A stretch of DNA of 64,000 nt from Alphaproteobacteria bacterium (GCA_030425925.1 JAUHZO010000005.1:186001-250000); one strand, 5' to 3'. Shown: positions 8,177 through 19,216, counted from the first letter of the stretch. Notes: a model not told the origin generated them from the letters alone. Translations and numbers: made by a program.

Positions 8177-9685
8177 ATGAACATCGCAAGCTGGCTGGCA
8201 CGGCGGGCCGAGGTGGAGGCCGCGCGCCCCGCGCTGTGGCTGGGCAGGGAGTGCTTGGCCACCTACGGCGCGTTCCACGACGCCGCGTTGCGGCTGGCCG
8301 GCGCGCTTTCCGCGCGCGGGGTGGGGCCCGGGGATCGGGTGGCGCTTTTCATGAAGAACGTGCCGGACTACCTGATCGCCGAATACGGTGCCTGGTATGC
8401 CGGGGCGGCGGTGGTGCCGATCAATGCCAAGCTGCATCCGCGCGAAGTGGCCTGGATCCTGGACAACGCGGGCGCATCGCTGGTCTTTGCCACCTCCGAC
8501 CTCGCCGCAGGCCTGACGGAGGTGACGGGCGTGCCGGTGGTGGAGACGGGCGGCGCGGATTGGGCGGCGATGCTGGACACTGCCCCGGCCCCGGCTGTGG
8601 CCCAGCGCGCACCGGACGACCTCGCCTGGCTCTTCTACACCTCCGGCACCACGGGGCGGCCCAAGGGGGTGATCATCACGCACCGGATGCTGATGACCAT
8701 GTCGCTGTGCTACCAGTGGGATTGCGACCTGGTGACGGCGGAAGACAGCGCGATCTATGCCGCGCCGCTGAGCCACGGGGCGGGCATCTACAACATGATG
8801 CATGTCCAGGCGGGTGCGCGGCACGTGTTTCCGCCCTCGGGCGGGTTCGACGAGGCGGAGGTGCTGGACCTTGCCGCGCATCACGGTCGGGTGCACATGT
8901 TCATGGCACCCACCATGGTGCAGCGGCTGACCCGCGCGGCAAGGGTTGCCGGGCGGCGCGGCGAGGGGCTGCGCACCATCGTCTATGCCGGCGGGCCGAT
9001 GTACAATGCCGACATCATCGAAGCGGTGGACTGGTTCGGGCCGGTCTTTGCCCAGATCTACGGGCAGGGCGAGTGCCCCATGGGGATCACGGCACTGTCG
9101 CGCCACGACGTGACGGACCGGACGCATCCACGCTGGCGCGCGCGGCTGGGCTCGGTCGGGCGGGCGCAGAGCGCGGTCGAGGTGCGCATCGCCGCGCCTG
9201 ATGGCGCGTCTCTGCCGGCGGGCGAGGTGGGCGAGATCCTGGTGCGGGGCGACATCGTGATGCCGGGCTATTGGCAGAACCCCGAGGCGACGGCGAAGAC
9301 GCTGGCGGGGGGATGGCTCTGGACCGGGGACATGGGATCGCTGGATGACGACGGGTACCTGACGCTCAAGGACCGGTCCAAGGACATGATCATTTCGGGC
9401 GGAACGAACATCTATCCGCGCGAGGTGGAAGAGGCCTTGCTGGAGCATCCCGCCGTTGCCGAGGTCGCCGTGGTGGGCCGTCCGCATCCCGAATGGGGCG
9501 AGGAGGTGGTGGCCTTTGTCGTCGGCGACAGCGGGCTGGAGGCGGGGGCACTGGACGCGTTCTGCCTGGAGCGGATCGCGCGGTTCAAGCGGCCCAAGGC
9601 CTATGAATTCGTGCCGGAGCTGCCCAAGAACAACTACGGCAAGGTGCTGAAGACAGAGCTGCGGGCGCGCCTGTCGCAGGGTTGA
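8177..9685 (+). CDS. Class I adenylate-forming enzyme, probable acyl-CoA synthetase
   Basis: A 502-residue AMP-forming ligase. The P-loop FYTSGTTGRPKG lies near residues 152-163, the A5 motif YGQGECPMGI near 294, A7 WTGDMG near 380, A8 KDMIISGGTNIYPREVEE near 400, and the C-terminal catalytic lysine in NNYGKVLK near 489. It activates a carboxylic acid as acyl-AMP and joins it to CoA. The substrate is not defined by sequence; the size and motif spacing fit medium- or long-chain or aromatic acid CoA ligases. The start follows an agagggaggatgcagg ribosome site. It stands alone, divergent from accB. Confidence 0.9.
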   Translation: MNIASWLARRAEVEAARPALWLGRECLATYGAFHDAALRLAGALSARGVGPGDRVALFMKNVPDYLIAEYGAWYAGAAVVPINAKLHPREVAWILDNAGASLVFATSDLAAGLTEVTGVPVVETGGADWAAMLDTAPAPAVAQRAPDDLAWLFYTSGTTGRPKGVIITHRMLMTMSLCYQWDCDLVTAEDSAIYAAPLSHGAGIYNMMHVQAGARHVFPPSGGFDEAEVLDLAAHHGRVHMFMAPTMVQRLTRAARVAGRRGEGLRTIVYAGGPMYNADIIEAVDWFGPVFAQIYGQGECPMGITALSRHDVTDRTHPRWRARLGSVGRAQSAVEVRIAAPDGASLPAGEVGEILVRGDIVMPGYWQNPEATAKTLAGGWLWTGDMGSLDDDGYLTLKDRSKDMIISGGTNIYPREVEEALLEHPAVAEVAVVGRPHPEWGEEVVAFVVGDSGLEAGALDAFCLERIARFKRPKAYEFVPELPKNNYGKVLKTELRARLSQG

Positions 9686-9702
9686 CCGCAGGCACGGGGG
9701 AT

Positions 9703-9721
9703 GGCGGGGCACTGCCCCGCC
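9703..9721. terminator. Stem-loop between convergent genes
   Basis: An 8-bp perfect stem GGCGGGGC/GCCCCGCC with a three-base loop between the synthetase stop (9685) and the convergent small gene stop (9741). There is no T run, so this is probably a weak bidirectional terminator. Confidence 0.45.
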
Positions 9722-9740
9722 GACCGTTCCGGCCTCGCGA

Positions 9741-10067
9741 TCAGTCCGGGTTGGCCCGGGGGGCATCCTGCGGTGCCTGGGCGTCGTCCCCGGGGCCGCT
9801 TGTGGCCTGCTGATCCAGAAGGCGCGAGATTTCGATCTGGAGGATCGAGGGTGGCGCGACATGCGACGCGGGATCGGGTTTGCCCCGCGCCCCGCGCCAG
9901 AATTCGCTTGGCGGCAGGTTTTCCGGGATCGCGGTGTCGGTGCGCGAAAAGGGTTTGAGCGGTTGCACCCGCTTTTCCGGCACGGGGGGCCTGTGCGCGG
10001 CGGGCAGGCCGAACGGGTGGCCGGTGGCCTGCGGCGCGGCCCAGTTGGGAAGACCGGTGATCTGCAT
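9741..10067 (-). CDS. Hypothetical protein, 108 aa, proline-rich
   Basis: An unrecognised small protein. It begins MQITGLPNWAAPQATGHP, has a proline-rich middle (residues about 15-50), and ends with a short helical stretch after PPSILQIEISRLLDQQA. There is no signal peptide or membrane segment. I consider it a real gene because ATG 10067 has a ggagct ribosome site 7 bases upstream, reading-frame composition resembles its neighbours, and it fills an otherwise empty gap. Other roseobacters appear to carry similar short PPSxLQ proteins (recollection, not tested). Confidence 0.6.
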   Translation of the reverse strand: MQITGLPNWAAPQATGHPFGLPAAHRPPVPEKRVQPLKPFSRTDTAIPENLPPSEFWRGARGKPDPASHVAPPSILQIEISRLLDQQATSGPGDDAQAPQDAPRANPD

Positions 10068-10225
10068 CGGACAGCTCCATCACTGCGCCCCCGTCCGACA
10101 GGATAGCACAAACCGTCGCACCAGGCATCCAATCCGTTCAATTTGGGCGGATTTCTGGAAGGGTTGGTTAATCTCCTGCGCGCTCACGATGGACGGCGTG
10201 GGCGATCTGTCTGCCTCGTCCCGAC

Positions 10226-10253
10226 AAGAAAGGGCGGGTCCGAAGACCCGCCC
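10226..10253 (-). terminator. Rho-independent terminator of acs
   Basis: On the minus strand, a 9-bp stem GGGCGGGTC/GACCCGCCC closes a TTCG tetraloop and is followed by TTTCTTGT. It lies 41 bases beyond the acs stop and marks the end of the transporter-acs transcription unit. Confidence 0.85.
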
Positions 10254-10294
10254 CTGACATGTTGCATGGTTTCGACAGCCGAGCGGCGTACCGC

Positions 10295-12238
<1,944 letters not shown>

Positions 12239-12280
12239 CGTGTCTCCTCCCGGGGTGGGGTCGTGTCTTGAAATCGGGGT

Positions 12281-12306
12281 GTCCCCGCGCCTGGCGGCGC
12301 GGGGAC
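12281..12306. terminator. Stem-loop between the LivF-like gene and acs
   Basis: An 11-bp perfect stem (12281-12291 with 12296-12306) and a four-base loop in the 74-base gap. It has no strong T run, so it may attenuate read-through from the transporter genes into acs rather than stop it. Confidence 0.5.
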
Positions 12307-12312
12307 GGGACA

Positions 12313-13068
12313 TCAGATGGCGAGATACTCGGCGCGCAGGCTTTCGTTCTCCAGCACCTCGGCGGCGGTGCCGTCGAACACGACAGAGCCGGTGTCGAGG
12401 ATCACGGCGCGGTCGGCCAGTTGCAGCGCGCGCACGGCGTTCTGTTCGACGATGATCGTGGTCATGCCCTGTTCCTTGATGTGGCGCAGGGTCTTTTCGA
12501 TCTCGTCCACGATCACCGGGGCCAGGCCTTCATACGGCTCGTCCAGCAGCAGCACCTTGATGTCACGGGCCAGCGCGCGGGCGATGGCCAGCATCTGCTG
12601 TTCGCCGCCCGACAGCGTGGTGCCTTCCTGCTTGCGGCGTTCGCCCAGGCGCGGGAAGAGATCGTAAAGGCGGTCCAGCGACCAGCCGATCGGCGGGGCG
12701 ATCTGGGCCAGCTGCAGGTTTTCCTCGACCGTCAGGCCGGGGATGATGCGGCGGTCTTCGGGGACAAGGCCCAGACCGGCGGTTGCGGCCTCGTAGGACT
12801 TCATCAGGTGCAGCGGCTGGTGATCCAGCCAGATCTCGCCATGGTTCACCTGCGGATCGTCCAGCCGCGCGATGGAGCGCAGCGTGGTGGTCTTGCCGGC
12901 GCCGTTGCGGCCAAGAAGTGCGAGGATCTCGCCTTCGTGCACGTTGAAGGAAATGCCCTGCACGATGTAGCTTTCGCCGTAGTAGGAGTGCATGTCCCAG
13001 ATCGACAGGAAGGCGGGGGCGGTTTCGGCGGCGTTGGCGTTCTTGGAAAAGTCGGGGCGGACGTTCAT
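12313..13068 (-). CDS. LIV-type ABC transporter, ATP-binding protein (LivF-like)
   Basis: A 251-residue ATPase of the HAAT (hydrophobic/branched-chain amino acid and amide) family. Walker A is GRNGAGKTT, the signature is LSGGEQQML, Walker B is [13 protein letters not shown], and the H-loop is TTIIVEQN. The N terminus carries an extra stretch (about 25 residues, [20 protein letters not shown]) before the core. It drives uptake together with the LivG-like ATPase and two permeases encoded upstream on the same strand. Confidence 0.93.
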   Translation of the reverse strand: MNVRPDFSKNANAAETAPAFLSIWDMHSYYGESYIVQGISFNVHEGEILALLGRNGAGKTTTLRSIARLDDPQVNHGEIWLDHQPLHLMKSYEAATAGLGLVPEDRRIIPGLTVEENLQLAQIAPPIGWSLDRLYDLFPRLGERRKQEGTTLSGGEQQMLAIARALARDIKVLLLDEPYEGLAPVIVDEIEKTLRHIKEQGMTTIIVEQNAVRALQLADRAVILDTGSVVFDGTAAEVLENESLRAEYLAI

Positions 13069-13094
13069 GTCAGCGGTCCTTTCTAGCGCGGAGA

Positions 13095-13147
13095 GGCGGG
13101 GTGAACCCCGCCCTACGGGGTTGCGGTAGGGCGGGGTTTACCCCGCC
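13095..13147. repeat. Long inverted repeat inside the transporter operon
   Basis: Two 22-base arms (13095-13116 and 13126-13147) are reverse complements with one mismatch, separated by nine bases. Each arm contains a smaller GGGG/CCCC palindrome. It lies between the LivG-like stop and the LivF-like start, and could act as an RNA stability or attenuation element. Confidence 0.75.
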
Positions 13148-13154
13148 GCACCCG

Positions 13155-13910
13155 TCAGTGGCTTTCGCCCAGATAGGCTTCCTGCACCTTGGGATGGCCC
13201 TTGATGTTCTCGGGCGTGTCCTCGACCAGGGGCGTGCCCTGCGCCAGCACGGTGATCCGGTCGGCCAGGCTGAACACCACGTGCATGTCGTGCTCGATGA
13301 TGGCGATGGTGATGTCGCGCTTGTCCTTGATCTCCTTCAGCAGGTCGATCGTGTTGTTGGTGTCGGCGCGCGCCATGCCCGCGGTGGGCTCGTCCAGAAG
13401 CAGAAGCTTGGGGTTCTGCACCAGGCACATGGCCATCTCCAGCCGCCGCTTGTCGCCGCGCGACATCGAGGCCGAATGCATGTTGCGCTTGTCCAGCATG
13501 TTGACATCGTCCAGCATCGCCTCGGCCATCTCGATCAGGTCGCGTTCGGCGGCGATGCTTTCATAGGCATGCATGCGGAACGCGCCGTCGCGCTTGGCAA
13601 AGCAGGGGATCATCATGTTTTCCATCACCGTGAGATCGCCGAAGATCTCGGGGGTCTGGAACACGCGGGAGATGCCCATCTGGTTGATCTCGTGCGGGGA
13701 ACGGCCCAGCACGCTCTGCCCGTCGAACATCACCGACCCGGTATCGGGGATCAGCTTGCCGACGAGGCAGTTCAGCAGGGTGGACTTGCCCGCCCCGTTG
13801 GGGCCGATGATCGCGTGGCAGGTGTTTTCCTGAACGCTGAGGTTCACGTCCGACAGCGCCTTGAGTCCGCCGAACCGCTTGCCCACGTCCTTGACGTCTA
13901 GAATACCCAT
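13155..13910 (-). CDS. LIV-type ABC transporter, ATP-binding protein (LivG-like)
   Basis: A 251-residue HAAT-family ATPase. It begins ILDVKDVGKRFGGLKALSDVNL; Walker A is GPNGAGKST; Walker B is LLLLDEPTAGM; the H-loop is ITIAIIEHDM. The usual LSGG signature reads ASMSRGDKRRLEMA here, a divergent form also seen in other members of this subfamily and worth noting. It is expected to form a heterodimer with the LivF-like protein. 12 bases separate it from the LivM-like gene. Confidence 0.92.
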   Translation of the reverse strand: MGILDVKDVGKRFGGLKALSDVNLSVQENTCHAIIGPNGAGKSTLLNCLVGKLIPDTGSVMFDGQSVLGRSPHEINQMGISRVFQTPEIFGDLTVMENMMIPCFAKRDGAFRMHAYESIAAERDLIEMAEAMLDDVNMLDKRNMHSASMSRGDKRRLEMAMCLVQNPKLLLLDEPTAGMARADTNNTIDLLKEIKDKRDITIAIIEHDMHVVFSLADRITVLAQGTPLVEDTPENIKGHPKVQEAYLGESH

Positions 13911-13922
13911 GGGTCTGTCTCC

Positions 13923-15125
13923 TTATTCCGCGGGCTCGGTGGACGCGGCCTTGGGGGCCTCGTTCTTCTTGCCCCGCCGGAAGGCGCGGGCGATCCGCTG
14001 GCCGCCTTCGACAAGGCCGCCGGGCAGGAAGATGACGACAAGCATGAACATCAGGCCCAGCGTCAGGTGCCAGCCCTTGCCGATGAAGGGGTAGATGATG
14101 GCCACCACGAAATCCTCCAGCCCGTCCGGCAGGAACGCGAACCAGCCGTGCAGGATGTCGGAGTTGATCTTGGACACGATGTTTTCCATGTACTTGATCA
14201 CGCCGGCCCCCAGAACCGGGCCGATCAGCGTGCCGGCACCGCCCAGGATGGTCATCAGGACGACCTCGCCGCTTGCGGTCCAGAACATCCGCTCGGCCCC
14301 GGCCAGCGGGTCCATCGAGGCCATCAGCGCGCCCGCAAGCCCGGCATACATGCCCGAGATCACGAAGGCGGCCAGCGTATAGGGCTTGGGGTTCAGGCCG
14401 GTGTAGCGCAGCCGCTGCTGGTTCGACTTGATCGCGCGCAGCATCATGCCGAAGGGCGACCGGAAGATGCGGATGGCCAGGAAGAACGAGACCAGCATGA
14501 TCACGGCGCAGAAATAGTAGCCGGTGTTGAAGGTGAACTTCCACGCGCCCACTTCCCAGACCGTGCTGCTGCGCATCTCCAGCCCGAAGAGCGCGGGCAC
14601 GGGGATGTTGCCCTCGGCGGTGGCCGAAGCCCCGAGGATGCGGGGATCGCTCAGCGCCAGCTGCAGGCCGGTTTCACCGCCGGTGATCGGCGTCAGCACC
14701 GAATAGGCCAGGGCGAACATCATCTGCGCAAAGGCCAGCGTCAGGATCGAGAAGTAGATGCCCGACCGCCGCAGCGAGATGAAGCCGATCAGCATGGCAA
14801 ACAGCCCGGACATGATCACCGCCAGAACGATGGCGGGCAGCACGTTCATGCTGAGCAGCTTGAACATCCACACCGCGGCATAGGAGCCCACACCCAGGAA
14901 GGCGGCGTGGCCGAAGCTGAGATAGCCGGTCAGGCCGAACAGGATGTTGAAGCCGATGGCGAAGATGCCGAAGATCACGAAGCGCTGCATCAGGTCGGGG
15001 TAGCCGGCATTGAACTGCGCCATGCCCGAGCCTTCGGGGAAGGGGTTGAGCAGGAACGGCGCGCACATGGTCAGAACCGCGACGATCAGAAGAAGGGTGG
15101 TGTCTTTCTTGTCGAGACCGAGCAT
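13923..15125 (-). CDS. LIV-type ABC transporter, permease (LivM-like)
   Basis: A 400-residue inner-membrane permease with about 9-10 hydrophobic segments. The family block [18 protein letters not shown] lies near residue 67, and the EAA-like region [21 protein letters not shown] near 300. It is longer than typical LivM because of periplasmic insertions (near residues 155-185, [20 protein letters not shown]) and a charged C-terminal tail rich in Arg and Lys. It pairs with the LivH-like permease, whose stop lies 3 bases upstream. Confidence 0.92.
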   Translation of the reverse strand: MLGLDKKDTTLLLIVAVLTMCAPFLLNPFPEGSGMAQFNAGYPDLMQRFVIFGIFAIGFNILFGLTGYLSFGHAAFLGVGSYAAVWMFKLLSMNVLPAIVLAVIMSGLFAMLIGFISLRRSGIYFSILTLAFAQMMFALAYSVLTPITGGETGLQLALSDPRILGASATAEGNIPVPALFGLEMRSSTVWEVGAWKFTFNTGYYFCAVIMLVSFFLAIRIFRSPFGMMLRAIKSNQQRLRYTGLNPKPYTLAAFVISGMYAGLAGALMASMDPLAGAERMFWTASGEVVLMTILGGAGTLIGPVLGAGVIKYMENIVSKINSDILHGWFAFLPDGLEDFVVAIIYPFIGKGWHLTLGLMFMLVVIFLPGGLVEGGQRIARAFRRGKKNEAPKAASTEPAE

Positions 15126-15128
15126 GGG

Positions 15129-16160
15129 TCAGTCCTCCATCACGCCCTTGCGGCCCATCAGGCCCCGCGGACGCGTCAGCAGAATGATGATGGCGACCAG
15201 GTAGATGATGACCTGGTTGATGCCGGGGATGAGGTCGATGACTTCGCGCATCGAGGCAAAGCTTTCCAGAACGCCAAGCAGGAAGCCCGCGGCAACGGCA
15301 CCGGGCAGCGAGCCCATGCCGCCCACGACCACCACGACGAAGCTCAGGACGAGAAAGTCCATGCCCATGTGGTAGTTCGGCGGGTTGATCGGCACGTACA
15401 TCACGCCGGCAAGCCCGGCCACGGCGGCGGCCAGCCCGAACATGATGGTAAAGCGTTTGTCGATGTTGATGCCCAGGAGGCCCACGGTCTCGCGGTCGGC
15501 CATGCCGGCGCGGACCACCATGCCGAAGGTGGTGAACTGCAGGAAGGCGAAGACCGCGCCGATGATGACCGCGGCAAAGCAGAAATAGACCAGGCGCCAG
15601 TACGGGTATATGATTGTGTTCTCGGCAAAGCCGATCATAGCGCCGAAGTCGAACGAGCCCTTGAAGGCGTCCGGGGCCGGGGTCGGGATCGGGTTGGCCC
15701 CGTAATAGTACTTGATGATTTCCTGCAGCACGATGGCAAGGCCGAAGGTCACGAGGATCTGGTCGGCATGCGGGCGCTTGTAGAAATACTTGATGAGCCC
15801 GCGTTCCATGATGACGCCGACGGCGATCATGATCGGGATGGCGAAGAGGATGGCCAGCGGAACCGACCAGTCGATGATCGCGGACCCGGTGGCTTCGCCG
15901 AAGATGTCGTGCAGGTAGGGCACGTCCTTCTTGAGCGGATTGCCCAGGAAGTCGGTCTGGCCGGGAACCTCGACCTCGTGGCTGAGGTTGAAGAGGCGGC
16001 TGAGGGTCACGGCGCAGAAGGCCCCGATCATGAACAGCGCGCCATGGGCGAAGTTGACCACGCCCAGCGTGCCGAAGATCAGGGTGAGCCCGAGCGCGAT
16101 CAGCGCATAGGCCGAGCCCTTGTCCAGCCCGTTCAGAATTTGAAGGATGATTGCGTCCAT
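15129..16160 (-). CDS. LIV-type ABC transporter, permease (LivH-like)
   Basis: A 343-residue permease. It starts DAIILQILNGLDKGSAYALIALGLTLIFGTLGVVNFAHG, the LivH hallmark, and ends with a GGMGSLPGAVAAGFLLGVLES coupling region and a basic tail. There is an insertion of about 50 residues after the second membrane segment (LSHEVEVPGQTDFLGNPLKKD), larger than in E. coli LivH and shared with transporters in other alphaproteobacteria. It is separated from the binding-protein gene by a 105-base gap with a perfect palindrome. Confidence 0.92.
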   Translation of the reverse strand: MDAIILQILNGLDKGSAYALIALGLTLIFGTLGVVNFAHGALFMIGAFCAVTLSRLFNLSHEVEVPGQTDFLGNPLKKDVPYLHDIFGEATGSAIIDWSVPLAILFAIPIMIAVGVIMERGLIKYFYKRPHADQILVTFGLAIVLQEIIKYYYGANPIPTPAPDAFKGSFDFGAMIGFAENTIIYPYWRLVYFCFAAVIIGAVFAFLQFTTFGMVVRAGMADRETVGLLGINIDKRFTIMFGLAAAVAGLAGVMYVPINPPNYHMGMDFLVLSFVVVVVGGMGSLPGAVAAGFLLGVLESFASMREVIDLIPGINQVIIYLVAIIILLTRPRGLMGRKGVMED

Positions 16161-16229
16161 TGTCCCACCCTTTGCGGTCGGAATGCGGAAAAAGGGCCCG
16201 GCGGGGCGGGCCGACAGGGAGAAGAGAGG

Positions 16230-16257
16230 GTAGGATGGGTGATATCACCCATCCTAC
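16230..16257. repeat. 28-bp perfect palindrome between binding-protein and permease genes
   Basis: A perfect inverted repeat centred on GATATC with 14-base arms (TAGGATGGGTGAT within each arm). It lies 8 bases after the substrate-binding protein stop on the minus strand. Stem-loops in this place in ABC operons often protect the upstream mRNA so that binding protein is made in excess. The TAGGATGGG/CCCATCCTA arms resemble dispersed roseobacter intergenic repeats (recollection). Confidence 0.75.
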
Positions 16258-16265
16258 GGTCAGGC

Positions 16266-17603
16266 TCAGGCGCCCGGGTTGCAGGTACCCAGTTCGCCGC
16301 CGAAGATGGAGGCATCATAGGTGACCTGTGCAGCCGGCGTGACCTCGACGATTTCGAGCAGGTCAAATTCCGAGGTCGGGTTTTCCTTGCCCTTCACCAC
16401 GAGCACGTCCTTGAAGCACTGGTGGTCTTCGGCGCGGTAGAGGGTCGGGCCGTTGCCCATGCCGTCGAACTCGAAGCCTTCCAGCGCCTCGACAACCGCG
16501 CAGGGGTTGAACGACCCGGCGCGCTCCACGGCGTCTGCATAGAGCAGGGCCTGGACGTAGCAGGTGTGTGCCGCCTGCGACGGCGGGAAGCCGTACTTGG
16601 TGCCGAAGGACTTCACGAAGGCCTTGGTGCCCTCATCCTGCAGCGACCAGTGCCAGTTGGTCGAGCCGAAGATGCCCTTCACGTTCTCGCCCGCACCGCG
16701 TGCCATCAGGCGCGAGTAGAGCGGAACGATGATCTCGAAGTTCTTACCGTTCACCAGCTTGTCGCGCAGACCGAACTGGACCGCGTTGGTCAGCGAGTTC
16801 ACCATGTTCCCGCCGTAATGGTTCAGGACCAGAACGTCGGCACCCGACTGCAGCACCGGGGCGATGTAGGACGAGAAGTCGGTCTGGGTCAGCGGCGTGC
16901 GCACGGCGGCGACGGTTTCCCAGCCCAGGGCCTCGGTCGAGGTCTTGACCGCTTCCTCGGTGGTGTAGCCCCAGTTGTAGTCGGCGGTCAGGTGATAGGC
17001 CTTGCGGTCATTGCCGTAGTTGGCGGCGAGGATCGGCGCAAGCGCGGCACCCGACATGTAGGAGTTGAAGAAATGGCGGAAGCCGTTTGCCTTCTTGTCC
17101 TTGCCGGTGGTGTCGTTCGAGTGGGTCAGGCCCGCCATGAAGATCACGCCGGCTTCCTGGCAGAGCGCCTGCACGGCCACGGCCACGCCCGAGGACGAAC
17201 CGCCGGTGATCATCACCGCGCCGTCCTTTTCGATCATCGACTTGGCCGAGGCGCGGGCGGCGTCCGACTTGGTCTGGGTGTCGCCGGTGACGTATTCCAC
17301 CTTCTTGCCCAGGATGCCGTTGCCCTGCAGGGCCTTCGACGAGAAGGTGTTCATCATGCCGCCGTCGCCTTCACCGTTCAGGTGCTCGACAGCCAGTTCG
17401 TAGGCGCGCAGTTCGTCGGCACCTTCGTCGGCATAGGGGCCCGACTGGGGCACGTTGAAGCCCAGCGTGACGGTGGACCCGGTGGGGGCGTTGGTAAAGC
17501 CCTCGTGGCCGGCGGCCGAAAGATAGGTCGGCAGCGCCAGGCCGGCCCCTGCAACGGCACCGGTTTTCAGGACGCCGCGGCGAGTCAGAGTGGTCTTGGA
17601 CAT
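16266..17603 (-). CDS. LIV-type ABC transporter, periplasmic substrate-binding protein (Tat signal)
   Basis: A 445-residue type-1 periplasmic binding protein. The N terminus MSKTTLTRRGVLKTGAVAGAG carries a twin-arginine motif and a hydrophobic stretch, so it is probably exported folded by Tat. Mature features: TVTLGFNVPQSGPYADEGADELRAYELAVEHLN, GGSSSGVAVAVQALCQEAGV and ALLYADAVERAG. The ligand is not evident; context (acs downstream, short-chain-acid regulators beside it) suggests a carboxylate or amide rather than a branched-chain amino acid. Start at 17603 has a cgggaggatttt ribosome site. It is first in the five-gene transporter set. Confidence 0.9.
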   Translation of the reverse strand: MSKTTLTRRGVLKTGAVAGAGLALPTYLSAAGHEGFTNAPTGSTVTLGFNVPQSGPYADEGADELRAYELAVEHLNGEGDGGMMNTFSSKALQGNGILGKKVEYVTGDTQTKSDAARASAKSMIEKDGAVMITGGSSSGVAVAVQALCQEAGVIFMAGLTHSNDTTGKDKKANGFRHFFNSYMSGAALAPILAANYGNDRKAYHLTADYNWGYTTEEAVKTSTEALGWETVAAVRTPLTQTDFSSYIAPVLQSGADVLVLNHYGGNMVNSLTNAVQFGLRDKLVNGKNFEIIVPLYSRLMARGAGENVKGIFGSTNWHWSLQDEGTKAFVKSFGTKYGFPPSQAAHTCYVQALLYADAVERAGSFNPCAVVEALEGFEFDGMGNGPTLYRAEDHQCFKDVLVVKGKENPTSEFDLLEIVEVTPAAQVTYDASIFGGELGTCNPGA

Positions 17604-17740
17604 AAAATCCTCCCGTTTCGTGGAATGCAGCGCGGGCTCCTCATTCCCGGCGCTGCGGGCACGGTTGTGCAAAAACAGTATCGCAGAGGCGGTGAAAAGC
17701 AGGCAACAAGCGCTTTTGTCGCAAGGGTTTTTTGGTAAAG

Positions 17741-17750
17741 ACTTGCAAAG
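17741..17750. promoter_or_regulatory. Candidate operator for the ScfR/RamB-type regulator
   Basis: ACTTGCAAAG, nearly self-complementary, 72 bases before the regulator start and 138 bases before the transporter start, in the shared 218-base intergenic region. RamB and related regulators bind sites built on a TTTGCAAA core. A second related string, TTGTGCAAAA, lies near 17665-17674. The assignment is an inference from motif and position. Confidence 0.4.
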
Positions 17751-17821
17751 TGCGCCATGGTATTCTGTAAATGCCTTTATGTTGCGGCGCAGAAACCCCT
17801 TGATTACGCAAAGGAAAGCGG

Positions 17822-19120
17822 ATGGCGCGGGACACGCTTACGGGATCGCGGATCCGCGAACGGCGCATCGCGCTGGGGCTGCGGCAGGCGGCGCTTGCGC
17901 AGGCGGTGGGCATTTCCGCCTCGTATCTCAACCTGATCGAACACAACCGCCGCAGAATCGGCGGCAAGCTGCTGGTGGCAATCGCGCAGCGCCTGGGGGT
18001 CGAACCGGCGCTGCTGAGCGAAGGCGCCGGTGCCGCGCTGATCGCCTCGCTGCGTGAGGCCGCCTCGGACCTGCCGCAGGCCGGGGCAGAGCTGGACCGG
18101 ATCGACGAATTCGCCGGGCGGTTCCCGGGCTGGGCGCAGCTTCTGGCCCAGAGCCGGACGCGCATCGCGGCGCTGGAGCGCAGTGTCGACGCCCTGACCG
18201 ACCGGTTGACCCATGACCCGCATCTGGCGGCTTCGCTGCACGAGATGCTGTCGACGGTGACGGCGATCCGCTCGTCGGCCTCGATCCTGGCCGAACCCGG
18301 CGAGGTGGACCCGGAATGGCAGGCGCGCTTTCATCGCAACATCTACGAGGACAGCGCGCGGCTGGCCGACACGAGCCGCGCGCTGGTGGCCTATCTGGAG
18401 GCCGACGAGACCACCGAGACCGCCACCGGCACCCCGCAGGAGGAACTGGACGCGTTGCAGGACCGCATCGGGCACCGGGTGGCGGAGCTTGAGGACGGGG
18501 CGGCCCCGGTCGAGGTGGCGGCACGGCTGGGCGCGGCGCTGACACCGCTGGCGCAGCAGATGCTGCGGGCCTGGCTCGATCGCTATGCCGCGGATGCCGC
18601 GGCGCTTCCGGCGGCGGCGCTGCGGCGGGCGGTGGCGGCGCAGGGGCTGGACCCCGGGCGGCTGTCGCAGGCGCTGGGATGCGATCCGGCACAGGTCATG
18701 CGGCGGCTTGCAGCCCTGCCGGATGCCGATGTGCCGCAGGCCGTGGGGCTTGCGATCTGCGACGCCTCTGGCGCGCTGACGTTCCGCAAGCCCTTGCCGG
18801 AGTTCCCGATGCCGCGGTTCGGGGCGGCCTGTCCGCTCTGGCCGCTTTACCAGGCGCTGAGCCGGCCGCATGTGATCCTGGCGCAGGCGCTGAGCGCAGC
18901 GGGTCGGCAGGGCGGCCCGTTCCGGGCCTATGCCGTGGCGCTGCCCTGCGGGCTGCCCGAAACCGGCTGCGAGCCGCGCTATCAGGCGCACATGCTGGTG
19001 ACCGGGCCCGCCGATACGGGTGCGCTGCCGGTGGCCGAACTGGGCGTGTCCTGCCGCATCTGCCCGCGCCGGGACTGCCCGGCGCGGCGCGAGCCCACCA
19101 TTCTGGCCGGCACGGCGTAA
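17822..19120 (+). CDS. XRE-family regulator of short-chain acyl metabolism (ScfR/RamB/PccR-like)
   Basis: A 432-residue cytoplasmic regulator. An XRE helix-turn-helix occupies about residues 9-65 (RIRERRIALGLRQAALAQAVGISASYLNLIEHNRR). The C-terminal DUF2083-type domain ends in a cysteine cluster CRICPRRDCPARR near 411-421. Homologues with this layout (RamB, PccR, ScfR) control acetate, propionate and glyoxylate genes and may sense acyl-CoA. Between the two domains, residues about 130-196 resemble a histidine-kinase dimerisation helix pair (SLHEMLSTVTAIRSSASIL). It is divergent from the transporter-acs set, which it probably controls. Confidence 0.85.
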   Translation: MARDTLTGSRIRERRIALGLRQAALAQAVGISASYLNLIEHNRRRIGGKLLVAIAQRLGVEPALLSEGAGAALIASLREAASDLPQAGAELDRIDEFAGRFPGWAQLLAQSRTRIAALERSVDALTDRLTHDPHLAASLHEMLSTVTAIRSSASILAEPGEVDPEWQARFHRNIYEDSARLADTSRALVAYLEADETTETATGTPQEELDALQDRIGHRVAELEDGAAPVEVAARLGAALTPLAQQMLRAWLDRYAADAAALPAAALRRAVAAQGLDPGRLSQALGCDPAQVMRRLAALPDADVPQAVGLAICDASGALTFRKPLPEFPMPRFGAACPLWPLYQALSRPHVILAQALSAAGRQGGPFRAYAVALPCGLPETGCEPRYQAHMLVTGPADTGALPVAELGVSCRICPRRDCPARREPTILAGTA

Positions 19121-19127
19121 CAGTCTT

Positions 19128-19157
19128 TTGACAGTGGTGGAATCTTGCGGGTAAAGT
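19128..19157 (+). promoter_or_regulatory. Probable promoter of the two-component operon
   Basis: TTGACA at 19128-19133, an 18-base spacer and TAAAGT at 19152-19157, starting 7 bases after the regulator stop and ending 60 bases before the receiver gene. Perfect -35 and a fair -10. Confidence 0.55.
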
Positions 19158-19216
19158 CCCCCTGACCACAGGTGAGAACGCCGCCCAACGGCGCGCCTGG
19201 GGGGAGGGGGAATGAC

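Noticed and set aside
8060-10141. A 693-codon minus-strand frame opposite the acyl-CoA synthetase
   Set aside because: Its His/Arg/Pro-rich translation has no motifs, whereas the plus strand encodes all adenylate-forming motifs. Only the last part overlaps a plausible small gene in another frame (9741-10067).
14067-17738. A 1223-codon plus-strand frame
   Set aside because: It spans three real minus-strand transporter genes with signal peptide, membrane segments and signature motifs. The plus translation is low-complexity Gly/His/Asp/Arg.
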